Part shown: one piece after another, positions 33,401-44,700 of the stretch
Layout: each line of letters begins with the position of its first letter
Numbering within the stretch: the first letter of the stretch is position 1
From: Suillus spraguei
Lineage: Eukaryota > Basidiomycota > Agaricomycetes > Boletales > Suillaceae
Assembly: GCA_016800925.1 (NCBI GenBank)
Contig: JABCPU010000199.1
Coordinates: 1 to 64,000, forward strand
DNA: 64,000 nucleotides
Direction: 5' to 3'
Translations under genes and position numbers: made by a program
Notes under the pieces: generated by a model
Told to the model about the DNA's origin: nothing
The model's input: only the letters and a program-made list of their open reading frames with translations
Database searches by the model: none

Positions 33401-34057
33401 CATGGATAGTCATCAATTTTCATATATCGCAATTGGCGTCATAGATGGGATCATAGTCATCATAGTTAGCGATGTCTTCATCAGCAGTGCTTCCTCCCAG
33501 CATATAAGCCACTTCTTCTTCTGCTACAGTTCTTGCTCGTCGACCTGCCTTTCTTCATCTACGATTAATAAGATACTGCTCCCACCTACGAAGTGCATCA
33601 TAAAATCATCCCTCCAAGTAAGCATAAATGGGGGATCTCCAATACGCTGAGGGCAGTAGATAAATAGATGGGTAGGGGCGTGTCACAGACAGATTTGACA
33701 CTGGTATTCGGGGCAATTCTTTTGCCGATGTCCAACAATGCCACAAAACCGACATTTCATGTTTTCATCAGTGTTGGAGGTAGACATGCGTAGTGGTGAT
33801 GGTGAGATAATGTGCTTGGGGCTAGTGGATCTGGTGCACTTCTTTCCTGTTCTTCGTGTCATACAACTTAAGGCGAAGGCATTGTCGCATCTGACCTGCG
33901 CCTGCTGTTTAGTGGTAAGGGTGTATGCCGACATTGGGAGATCAGGAGTAGTTGCTCGTTCAGCAACCGTGAGAAGTTCGTCAGGGGAGGAAGGGGACAT
34001 TATGCCAAAGTCCTTTACTAGGACCGATGAGGCAGGGTCCATTGGACCAAATGATGC
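33401..34057 (-). pseudogene. ORF3 type I of element D, 3' part
   Basis: C-terminal part of ORF3 type I (MKCRFCGIVGHRQKNC, YQCQICL). A TGA at 33683-33685 stands exactly where element A has CGA (Arg). The same stop is present in element C. A frameshift follows near the GFYDAL motif. It ends at the insertion point of element C; the N-terminal remainder is at 41576-41692. Confidence 0.8.
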
Positions 34058-34531
34058 TGTTACGAACTGGGGTGGCATCACCAGCGACAGTAAAAAGATC
34101 CAGCCAGTCTGCTGGGAAGTTCTACAATGTCCAGAAGAGGACAAGGTGAAAGTACAAGGAACGCATTCCGAGTACGATCAAGGGTTCAGCCTCAAAGACT
34201 AGTCTAAGAGGTTCTTCAAGAATAGAGACTAAGGCTAAGGAGTGCTTAGACTTAGAGACGATTCAAGATGACTTAGGGTGGAGGCCTAAGCGAAGGAGGT
34301 TCCAGGTAAAACCCAGTCAGATTAAAGTAAAGAATCTACTACAAGTACACTGTGCTTATATAGGTAAATATGTGCGCACAGACCAGGTAACCATGAGAAA
34401 GTAACTGCGTATCCTAATAAGGAAGGCATGTGTTGTACAGATGCGTTGAGCATATGAGTCAGAGTCATGTGACATGATATACAAGTAAGAAGATAAAGGA
34501 AGAATGAATAGGGGCACGTACAACTGTAACA
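34058..34531 (-). repeat. LTR1, 3' LTR of element C
   Basis: 474 bp, TGTTACGAACTGGGG ... CAACTGTAACA. Followed by TTACCCCCTTATT (polypurine tract complement, 34532-34544). Confidence 0.95.
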
Positions 34532-34564
34532 TTACCCCCTTATTACATTGAAAGTCACCGACTT

Positions 34565-36034
34565 TCAAACATCTCTGTTGTCATCATAGACGGGATCATA
34601 GTCATCATAGTCAGCGATGTCTTCATCAGCGGCACTTCCTCCTAACATATAAGCCGCTTCCTCTTCTGCTACAGTCCGTGCCCGTCGACCTTCTTTTCGT
34701 TGTCGACGGTTAATAAGATACTGTTCCCACCTACGCAATGCATCATAAAATCCATCGTCCTTCCAGGTAAGCGTAAACGGAAGTTCCCCACAACACTGAG
34801 GGCAGTAAATGGACAGATGGGTAGGAGCGTGTCATAGGCAGATTTGGCATTGATAGTCGAGACAATTCTTTTGTCGATGTCCGACGATGCCACAGACTCG
34901 GCACTTCATGTTTTCATCAGTGTTAGAAGTGGACATGCGTAATGGTGATGGTGAGATAACAGGTTTAGGACTGATGTATCTAGCACGCTTCTTCCCTTTC
35001 TGTCGTGTCATGCGTTTTAAAGCAAAGGCATTGTCACGTCGAAGCTGTGCCTGTTGCTTGTTAGTTAGAGTGTACGTGGATGTGGGAAGGTCAGGAGTAG
35101 TCCCCCTTTCAGCAATCATAAGAAGTTTGGTGGAGGAGGAAGGGGAGGTGATGCCGAGGTCTTTTACTAAGACTGGCGAGACGGGATCCATTGGACCAAA
35201 TGACGATGAGATAGACATGGGAGGGTGTATGTGAAGGTCGCGAAGTCGAGGACCGAGCACTATCAGCTCGGCGGCAGGAATTCCTAATAGTTTTGCGGCC
35301 TCACACTGTTCCTCTGTGCAAGGTTCATACAACCATGCGGGATGGTCATGGGAGACTGTGACGGGGGACAGTGAAGTCGGTTGTTCGATAGGAGATGGGG
35401 TTCGGGGAGATGCAAAGTCAGCTTGCGTTTGTTGTAGATCAGTGATAGCTTCGTCTACTAAGTTTCTAGCTGGTCTGGTTTCAGCGACTGATTGTTGGAT
35501 AGTTTTGACGACTGCGTTGGTGAGCTGTCCGATCTCTTGGACAGCAGTGCATAAGCCAGCAAGGGCATCAACACTAGAATACACACACGAAGAAGAGGGT
35601 ACTGGAATAGGAAGTGGCGTATCTTCCTGCGGAGAGGGAGGTTGAGCAATGCCTGCTCGACATTCGGCCACGATGTGAATAGCTTCTTCAACATTGCTTT
35701 TAAAAGAACCGGGAAGCAACAACATAGCATAAGAACGAATGCGTTTTTGAAGATGTAAGAAGCGTTGACGTTATGTAGTGTCAGTGGTTTCGTTGGCTGT
35801 GGCTTCAATGAGAGCGGTGGTAAAGATAATGTTGATGAGGAGGAGGGCCGGGAAGGCCCCCTTTTCTGTGAGGATTCTTTCAATTTCAAGGGTATGTCCT
35901 TCACATAGAAGGGCGGCTTCGATGTAAGAAGTGTTGTCGATTTCGGTGGCGAGGGTTCCGTAGTTTTCAGCATCAGAGTCAGAGTCTTTGTTGGCAACGG
36001 TGACGGGGGTGATGTAGGCAGTGGGGAAAGACAT
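34565..36034 (-). pseudogene. ORF3 type I of element C: double C2HC knuckle protein
   Basis: One frame of 489 codons from MSFPTAYITPVTVANKDSD to a TGA only 33 bp from the 3' LTR, interrupted by two point stops: TAA near 35773 (TAT in element A) and TGA at 34832-34834 (CGA in element A). The N-terminal half is helical (EAALLCEGHTLEIERILTE). A Ser/Pro linker follows, then a basic segment (MTRQKGKKRAR). Knuckles are C378-x2-C381-x4-H386-x4-C391 and C396-x2-C399-x6-H406-x4-C411, then GFYDALRRWEQ at 428 and an acidic Tyr/Asp-rich tail. It is unlike gag of the same element (one CCHC). Role unknown; its position is that of env or accessory ORFs in other LTR elements. Confidence 0.8.
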
Positions 36035-36099
36035 TTCGATGGTGGTAGTTGATCAAGTGCTGGTGCGGTTTGATTGACTGAAGGATAATCAGAGGGCGT

Positions 36100-39000
36100 G
36101 TTGCTGTTGTCTCCCGATAAATATCCTTTCCAAGAAACAAGATAGCGTCAGTGAGTACTGGTTCCTTTGTGAGAAAGAATTGCTTCTATTTCATATTCTT
36201 CTTCTTCTTCGATAATGTCAGGTGGTGGTTCAGGGAAGTTCGGACTGTGTACGTCCGTTTCGCTATAGGACGATAAGACGGAAGCGTGGAACATAGGATG
36301 AATTTTCCACTTCAGGGGAAGTTTGAGTGTGAACATGATGGGCGATAAGATGTCAATGATCGGGAAAGGTCCATATCGCTTTGGCGCAAGTTTCCTTGAT
36401 GGGAGTTTGAGCCTGAGGTTAGCGGCAGATAGCCAGACCTTATCTCCAATTTTCCATGGAATGTACTTATCTCCTCAGGATCGTTCGGCCATTGTTTGCA
36501 TTGCAATGTTATGGCAGGCGATTGCTTCTTCTCTCATCTTCTGTAGGGATCGTACTCGATCTTCTGCTGCGGGGACTGATGAATCAGGGATAAGGTGAGG
36601 GATAGCACATGGTTCGTATCCCATCATCAAATAGAAGGGTGATGCATTCCTTGCATCATGTTTTCGGTGGTTATGGACGAATTCAGCGATTGGTAGATGT
36701 TCTACCCAATCTTCAGGATTGTTGCGGCAATAGATGCGTAGGTATGTTTCAAGTTCTTGATTTGGTCTTTCTGTTTGACCATCGGTCTGAGTGTGATAAG
36801 CTGTAGATGGAGCGATGATGTAATCGAGAAGTCGGGCAAGTTCTTTCGAAAAGTGCGATAGGAACTGTGGACCTCGATCCAAGATGACTTTGTCATGGAG
36901 TCCAAATCGACGGTAAACATGTTTTGAAAATAGCTTAGCAATCCCTTCGGAAGTGACGGTTTTTAGACAAGGGATAATAATTACCCCCTTCATAAGGCCA
37001 TGGTCTACCACGACCATGATACTATCAAAGCCCCCAGAGACAGGAAGGTCGGTGATAAGATCAACAGAGACCTGGGAAAAGGGGTGAGTCGCAGACGAAG
37101 GTATCGGGGTAAGCGGCGGGCGAACAGGATGCGTATCAGCTTTCATTTGCTGGCAAAGGGCACAACCCTCAACGTATTTCCGAATATAGGAACACATAGC
37201 AGGCCACCATGCTTCCTGTTTAACGAGCTCTTTGGTTTTGAATCTACCAGGATGGCCCACAGTAGGATGATCATGATACCGTTTCAGGATGTCTGGACGA
37301 TATGCCAGGGGAATGTAGGCATGATTCTTAAAATAGAGGATGTTCTCCTCAATCTTCCAGTCAGAGAGCGCCAATTTCATTGGAGGGAGACACACGCCGT
37401 CGAGGGTGTCGGACGCTGTTTTGAAGACAGGGTCGTCGAGGGGGTCGGAGGATGATAAGACATCCTGCAGATCGGTATCAATGAGACGAACGAATAGAGC
37501 ATCAGGAAGAAGTGTCTGGTCCTCGTTATCGTCTTTGCCGCAGTCATAGTCGGACCGGCGAGATAGTGCATCGGGTACTGCCAATTTAGTACCTGCAACG
37601 TGGTGCAGTTCAATGTCGTAAATAGACAAAATAAATTGCCAATGTGCTTGGCGACGGGTAAGCTTCTGTGCACTTCAAAAATATAGAAGATTTTTGTGGT
37701 CGGTGAATACCAAGACGGGGTGTGGATTTCCTTCAAGATAATGGCGCCATTCGTTCAATGCCCGGATTACGGCAAGAAGTTCCCGGTCAAAGATCTGGTA
37801 ATTGCGTTCTGCAGGGTTCAAGGACTGTGAGAGATATGCACATGGGTGATAAACACCATTTTCGTCAGTCTGCAAGAGAACTCCGCCGGTTGCTACGAGC
37901 AAAGCATTGGTAGCAATAGCAAATTGTCGGGAAGGATCAGGGTTGCGGAGTACCGGTTGGGATGTAAAGTGCCGTTTCAGTTCTTCGAAGGTATCCATAC
38001 AGTCGGTTGACTAATCAAAGACCTTATCTTTCTTTGTTAATTCGATAAGAGGTCGAGCGATATCAGAGTAATTGGAAATGAGCATGCGGTAGAAGTTACA
38101 AAAACCGAGGAATGACTGAACATCCTTTACAGATTTCGGAACTGGCCATTTGGAGATTCCCTTGGTTTTGGCAGTGTCCATAGCAACTTGTCCGGGACGA
38201 ATTATCATTCCAAGGTATTCCACTTCTTCTGCGTCGAAGGTGCATTTCTCTGGTTTCAAGAACAAATGTTCTTTTCATATTTTCATCAAAACCTGTCTTG
38301 TCCGTTCGCGATGTTCTGCCATAGTTGTAGAGAAAATCAGGATATTGTCCATGTAGATAACCATCCATCCTTCATTGATTTCCTGCTGGAAGGTGCGATT
38401 CATGTATGCTTGGAAAGTTGCCGGAGAGTTGCAGAGGCCAAAGAACATGACGTTCGGTTCAAAGAGGCCGAATTCCGTAGTAAAAGCAGCTTTCCAGCGA
38501 TCATCAGGATGGATGCGGATATTATTATAGCTGGACCGGATATCCATTTTCGTAAAGAACTGTGCATTGTGAAGGCATGCGACAAGGGAGATAGGGAGTG
38601 AGAGCGGATAGGCATTCTTTACCGTCCAATCATTAATGTAGCGGTAATCTTGACAGGGACGCAATTCTCCACTCTTCTTTCCCACAAAGAAGAAGCCATT
38701 GGCTTGGGGTGACTTCGATTCCGAAATGAAACCTTTTGCTACATTTTCATCGATAAACATTTTGACAGCAGCGTGTTCTTTTTCCGATAGCGGGTAAACC
38801 TTAGACATGCGAGGGATAAAACCGGGTTTAGTATCGATCCGATGATCAATACCTGGTCGTTCAGGGGGTAGTTTGTTTAATCTGTCTTTAGCAAAGACGT
38901 CTGCGAAGTCGTGTAAATAGTCTGGAACCAGTTCTTCGAAGGATTTCTTTTTCTTTTCTTTCTCATCCGTGGCAAATTCTTGAGCTTTGTTACTGTATTT

Positions 39001-40125
39001 CAGAGAAGGAAGAGAATTTGTGGAGTAGTTGGGGAGTTGTTCGAGTCTTGAAGTTCCATCATGTGTGAGAGGCGTGTCCATGGATACTTCTTCTATGATT
39101 CTCATGCTAACTCCATTGGTATCATATTCCACAAGAAATTCTCCATCTCCAAGTTCATAAGAGGAAATTTCACGTACTTCCGGCGCATGCCAGACATCTT
39201 GCATCGTATTGAATTGTTCATCATCCTCTGTTGGGATCAACGAGGGTACAGGTTCTTCTTCATTGGGGATTTCCTCGATTGAGGCTGATAGGGCTTTGGG
39301 GGAACATGGAATTTGGATAATTTCGGGACGTTGGTATCTTGTCCTGGGATTTCTTCTTCTGCTTTTCTTTTCCCATACTTCTGTTCTTCTATTGGCCGTT
39401 GCTCAATAGGTTCTTGTCCAGCCCAATGCTCAGGTTCGAATTCATTCTTGCGCTTTTCAGCGCGGGAAATCGGTGATACTGGTCGTGGCAGTTGTACACG
39501 AGGGGTAGAGTCGGTGGTGCATTGTGTTTGTACTTGGGAATAGAAGGGGTGACGACTTCTGGTTTAGGATCATTAGGGATAGAAAGGATTGCAAAGGGTC
39601 TTGGAAGTCGGGAATGTTGCCATTTCTTAGAATGACAATTGAAGGCTGGAGGCAATCCATTCTTCTTCCGATCCACATCTATATCAACTTCTATTTCATC
39701 TGATTTCGTCGTTCGGGGAAGGATAAGTGTTTCAGCAGCCCAATCTATACTTGGGTTCATTGCACATAACCACGGAATTCCCAAAAGGATTTGATCTCTC
39801 CTTCCTAGTTTGGTGATATTGAATTTTCCATACATGGTTCATTCATTGATCTTGACCACTAGGAGACAGTAGTGCATGATTGGCCCCCCTTTGATAAGAG
39901 TTCCATCTGCTGTAGTAACTCGAAATGGTGTTTTGAGTTTTCTTGTGTGATTTGATGGAGTTTCACAAACTCTTCAGACATAAACGTTCTGGCTGTGCCT
40001 GAATCAATAAGTAATGAAGGGTGGATAGGGAAGGACACGAAGTTCTTTTCTTTCACCTACAGCACGTACAAGTCTTAGTAATACATTAGGAGAAACATAC
40101 ATCGAGTCTTTGTTTCTCCAAGTTA
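36100..40125 (-). pseudogene. Element C pol
   Basis: Protease region (IDSGTARTF) with a short deletion and frameshifts (40056-39389). RT 39240-38011 with TKMDIRSSYNNIRI, LFEPNVMFFGLCNSPATF and a catalytic box YMDN (38344-38355) instead of YMDD. RNase H 37998-37600 (FAIATNALLVATGG). Integrase 37500-36475 keeps the zinc finger (CALCQQ), VDLITDLP, ILDRGPQF and DGQTER, so its D,D,E residues look present. The chromodomain (YEIEAILSHKG, YLVSWKGY) ends at GDN, with its last third deleted. Stops: TGA 38275-38277 and 36475-36477 (both CGA in sister copies), TAG near 38011 (Trp), TGA near 37675. Confidence 0.9.
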
Positions 40126-40956
40126 AAAATCTGCAACAATTCGCCTCACAGTTTCTTCATCTTCTTCCCCTTCTTTGATTTCGGTTTGTCGGAGCGGGGT
40201 CTTCTTCTTTCTGTCAGGACAATTATGGATGCGGTGTCCTGTTTTCTTGCATCCAAAGCATTGTCCTTTCTTCATGCATTCGGATCTCTCCATGTTGGAG
40301 ATTCGATCTACGACCATTGCGTTGGAATCACAATTTGGGATGTAACGTGCGTTTCCATAGTTCTTCTTCTTCTGTTGTGGAGCATGATGTGTCCTCATGG
40401 CTTGAAGACGTTGATGGGAGTTGTCGATGGAAACACATTGCAGCACAACATCTCGGAATACTTCTGAGACATCTCCTAGTGCGAAAAGCTTTGTAAGGAT
40501 GCCCCAATTTAGGCCATCTTGGAAGAATTGGATCTTCATTGCGTTGTCATTGATATGAGCCTTGGCTGCAAGTGCTTCGAAGTCGGCGATGTAAGTGTGG
40601 AGATCTCCACTTTGTTTGAGGTCCCTGAGTTTCGTGAGTGCGGTTCCTTTACTATCCACTGGGTCGAAGGCTTCTTTGAAGCTTTTCATAAAATCCACCA
40701 TTGTTCCATAACCAACTTTTTGTCCAGAAGTGTCGGTTGATTGAGCATAGTCAAGGAATTGCTCTTTCCAAGATCTAGAATTCTTTTCAGTCATGAAGGA
40801 TGTTATGAAAATGATCTTCTGTTTGTCGGTGGTGTAAAGCTTTTCGTTGATATCAAAGCATAGATTGCATGACTGGATAAATTCGCGGGATTTGTCGCGA
40901 TCTCCATCAAAACCGGTTGGCTGACCGATTTTGTATTCAAATTCTTTGGTCATCAT
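40123..40956 (-). CDS. Element C gag, intact
   Basis: Open frame of 277 codons starting MMTKEFEYKIGQPTGFDGDR. It contains the retrotransposon capsid-like core (KIIFITSFMTEKNSRSWKEQ, FEALAAKAHINDNAMKIQFF, GLNWGILTKLFALGDVSEVF), a basic QQKKKNYGNARY segment and one C-x2-C-x4-H-x4-C knuckle near residue 233 (CFGCKKTGHRIHNC). It is expected to package element RNA into cytoplasmic particles. It ends GAT TTT TAA with pol continuing in the -1 frame (TTA ACT TGG). It is the only gag besides that of element A without lesions. Confidence 0.9.
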   Translation of the reverse strand: MMTKEFEYKIGQPTGFDGDRDKSREFIQSCNLCFDINEKLYTTDKQKIIFITSFMTEKNSRSWKEQFLDYAQSTDTSGQKVGYGTMVDFMKSFKEAFDPVDSKGTALTKLRDLKQSGDLHTYIADFEALAAKAHINDNAMKIQFFQDGLNWGILTKLFALGDVSEVFRDVVLQCVSIDNSHQRLQAMRTHHAPQQKKKNYGNARYIPNCDSNAMVVDRISNMERSECMKKGQCFGCKKTGHRIHNCPDRKKKTPLRQTEIKEGEEDEETVRRIVADF

Positions 40957-41089
40957 AGTTGGCGATTCGTCTTGTGAGTTATACTTTCTCGGTGCCTACA
41001 CGTGCTGTCTTGCTGTCCGTTAGGGCTAATCTGCTTATCTAAGCAATCAGGGTTCGGGGTCGAAGACTGGATAGTCGACGATCAGAAAG

Positions 41090-41100
41090 ACTTTAATCTT
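41090..41100 (-). promoter_or_regulatory. Primer-binding site of C (self-complement type)
   Basis: ACTTTAATCTT (+ strand), one base from the 5' LTR at 41102. The exact complement is in that LTR at 41362-41372, about 33 bp beyond the TATATAAGCACA box on the minus strand. Confidence 0.75.
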
Positions 41101-41101
41101 T

Positions 41102-41575
41102 TGTTACGAACTGGGGTGGCGTCACCAGCGACAGTAAAAAGATACAGCTGGTCTGCTGGGAAGTTCTACAATGTCCAGAAGAGGACAAGGTGAAAGTACA
41201 AGGAACGCGTTCCAAGTACGATCAAGGGTTCAGCCTCAAAGACTAGTCTAAGAGGTTCTTCAAGAATAGAGACTAAGGCTAAGGAGTGCTTAGACTTAGA
41301 GACGATTCAAGACGACTTAGGGTGGAGGCCTAAGCGAAGGAGTTTCCAGGTAAAACCCAGTAAGATTAAAGTAAAGAATCTACTACAAGTACACTGTGCT
41401 TATATAGGTAAATATGTGTGCACAGACCAGGTAACCGTGAGAAAGTAACTGCATATCCTAATAAGGAAGGCATGTGTTGTACAGATGCGTTGAGCATATG
41501 AGTCAGAGTCATGTGACATGATATACAAGTAAGAAGATAAAGGAAGAATGAATAGGGGCACGTACAACTGTAACA
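41102..41575 (-). repeat. LTR1, 5' LTR of element C
   Basis: 474 bp. On the minus strand it contains a TATATAAG promoter box (complement near 41400-41407). Right flank GATGC (41576-41580). Confidence 0.95.
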
Positions 41576-41747
41576 GATGCTGGGATGGACATTGGAGGAT
41601 GAATATGGAGGTCGCAAAGTCAAGGACCAAGTGTCATCAGAGTCATTGTTGGCAATAGTGACGGGGGTGATGTATACAGTGGGAAAAGGCATTTCAAAAG
41701 GCTTTAGTTGATCAAGTGCTTGTGCGGTTTGATTGACTGAAGAATAA
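41576..41747 (-). pseudogene. ORF3 type I of element D, 5' part with internal deletion
   Basis: Starts MPFPTVYITPVTIANNDSD at 41692 and then jumps to a segment equivalent to the LGPRLRDLHIHPP region of element C's ORF3, so about 250 codons are missing. It ends at the insertion point of element C. Confidence 0.75.
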
Positions 41748-44700
41748 TCAGAGGGAGTGTTGCTTCTTATAAGCATTCAGGATTCGAGCAGAGTTCTTTA
41801 AGTTCTTTTCTGGGAGCCATTCGTTATCTCCTGATGAATACCCTTTCCAGGAAACAAGATAGTGTCGGCAAATGCCGGTTCCTTTGTGAGCAAGAATTGC
41901 TTCTACTTCATATTCTTCTTCTTCTTCAATAATATCAGGCGGTGGTTCGGGGAAGTTCGGGCTGTGTACGTCTGTTTTGCTATAGGACGATAAGACAGAA
42001 GCATGGAAAGTAGGATGAATTTTCCATTGTGGAGGGAGTTTGAGCGTAAATGTGATGGGCAATAAGACATCGATGATCGGGAAAGGTCCATATCATTTTG
42101 GTGCAAGTTTCCACGATGGGAGTTTGAGTCTAAGATTAGCAGCAGATAGCCAGACCTTATCTCCGATCTTCCATGGAATGTACTTCTCTCCTCGGGATCA
42201 TTCAGCCATTGTTTGCATCACAATGTTATGGCAGGCAATTGCTTCTTCTCTTATCTTCTGCAGTGATCATACCCGATCTTCTGCTGCAGGGACAGATGAG
42301 TTGGGGATCAGGTGAGGGATAGCACGTGGTTCATATCCCATCATTAGATAAAAAGGTGATGCATTCCTTGCATCGTGTTTTTGGTGGTTGTGGACAAATT
42401 CGGCGATTGGTAGGTGTTCTATCCAATCTTCAGGGTTATTGCAGCAATAGATGCGCAGGTACATTTCTAGCTCCTGATTGAGTTGTTCAGTTTGACCATC
42501 AGTCTGAGGGTGATAAGCCGTAGATGGGGCAATGACATAGTCCAGAAGTTGGGCAAGTTCCTTGGAGAAGCGAGATAGGAACTGCGGGCCATGATCAGAG
42601 ATGACATTGTCATGGAGTCCAAATCGACGATAGACGTGTTTTAAAAATAATTTGGCAATGCCTTTGGAAGTGACGGTTTTCAGACAAGGGATAATAATTA
42701 CCCCCTTCGTAAGGCCATAATCTACCATGACCATGATACTGTCAAAGCCGCCAGAGATGGGGAAGTCGGTAATAAGATCGACAGAGACCTGAGAAAAGGG
42801 CGAGTCGCTGATGAGGGAATCGGGGTAAGCGGAGGTCGAACAGGGTGTGTATCCGCTTTCATTTGCTGACAAAGGGCGCAACCCTCGATGTATTTTCAAA
42901 TATAAGAACCCATAGTGGGCCACCAAGCTTCCCTTTTGACAAGTTCTTCCGTTTTGAATCTGCCAGGATGTCCCACAGTGGGATGATCATGATACCATTT
43001 CAGGATATCAGGGTGATGTGCTGGTGGAACGTAGGCACGATTCTTAAAATAGAGGACATTCTCCTCAATCTTCCAGTCAGCGAGTGCCAACTTCATAGGG
43101 GGAAGGCATATGCCATCCAGAGCGTTGGATGCCATTTTGAAGACGGGGTCGTCGAGAGGGTCAGAGGATGATAAGACATCCTTTAGGTCGGTATCAATAA
43201 GATGAACCAATAGAGCATCAGGGAGGAGAGTCTGGTCTTCGTTATCGTCTTTGCCGGAGTCAAAGTTGGGCTGACGAGAGAGGGCATCGGGTACTGCCAA
43301 TTTGGTACCTGCAATGTGATGCAGTTCGATGTTGTAAATAGACAGAATCAGTTGCCAACGTGCTTGGCGATGGGTAAGCTTCTGTGCACTTCTAAAGTAT
43401 AGAAGATTCTTGTGGTCGGTGAACACCAGGACAGGGTGCGGGTTTCCTTCAAGATAATGATGCCATTCATTCAAAGCCCAGATTACGGCAAGGATTTCCC
43501 AATCAAAGATCTGGTAATTGCGTTCTGCAGGGTTCAAAGACTGTGAGAGGTATGTGCATGGGTGATAAACACCATTCTCATCAGTCTGCAAGAGAACTCC
43601 GCCAGTTGCTACAAGCGAAGCGTCGGTAGCAATAGCAAATTGTCGGGAAGGATCAGGGATACGAAGTACCGGCTGGGATGTGAAGCGTTGTTTCAATTCT
43701 TCGAAAGTATCCATACATTCAGTTCACCAGTCAAAGGTCTTATCTTTCTTCGTTAATTCAATAAGAGGTCGGGTGATGTCAGAGTAGTGGGAAATGAACG
43801 TGTGGTAGAAGTTGCAAAAGCCGAGAAATGACTGTACTTCTTTTACAGATTTCGGTATTGGCCATTCGGCAATTCCTTTGGTCTTGGCGGTGTCCATAGC
43901 AACTTGTCTGGGGCAAATTATCATTCCGAGGTATTCCACTTCTTCTGCATCAAATGTGCATTTCTCCGGTTTCAGGAACAGATGTTCCTTTTGTATTTTC
44001 ATCAAAACCCGTCTGGTTCTTTCATGGTGTTCTGCCATAGTCGTAGAGAAAATCAGAATATCGTCCATGTAGATAACCATCCATCCTTCATTGATTGCCT
44101 GCTGGAAGGTACGATTCATGTATGCTTGGAAAGTTGCTGGGGAATTGCAAAGGCTGAAGAACATGATGTTCGGTTCAAAGAGGCCGAATTCCGTAGTAAA
44201 AGCCACTTTCCAGCGATCGTCGGGGTGGATATGAATGTTAGTATAACTGGACCAAATATCCATTTTCGTAAAGAACTGTGCGTTGTGAAGGCGTGCAACA
44301 AGGGAAATAGGAAGTGGGAGCGGATAAGCGTTCTTGACTGTCCAATCATTGATGTAGCGATAATCTTGACAGGGGCGCAATTCTCCACTCTTCTTTCCCA
44401 CAAAGAAGAAGCCACTAGCTTGGGGTGACTTGATTCTGAGATGAATCCCTTTGCAACGTTTTGTCATATACCATACTTCTAATCTCAGATCCGATCATAT
44501 CCGTCCAGATCCGATCGTTTCCATATCCGTCCGGTCCACAGATCCTGTCCGGACCACCCATCCGATTACTCGCTTCTCGCACCTTAACTCCCTGGTGAAC
44601 ATCTGCGTCTAACTCCTTTCGTCATTCTCCTACTACCGTACTCCGGCTGTTTATATTTCCGTCCTGTGTTACTGATCCGTTTCCTGTGTTCATTTCCGAT

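Larger units (their letters stand above)
34058..41575 (-). mobile_element. Chromodomain Ty3/gypsy element C, complete with target duplication
   Basis: 7518 bp, inserted into ORF3 of element D with a perfect GATGC duplication (34053-34057 and 41576-41580). By eye the two LTRs differ at about 12 of 474 positions, about 9 of them at CpG/TpG/CpA sites. Gag is open. Pol and ORF3 carry point stops plus small deletions. It is the most complete copy in the window and the youngest event of the B/C/D nest. Confidence 0.95.
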
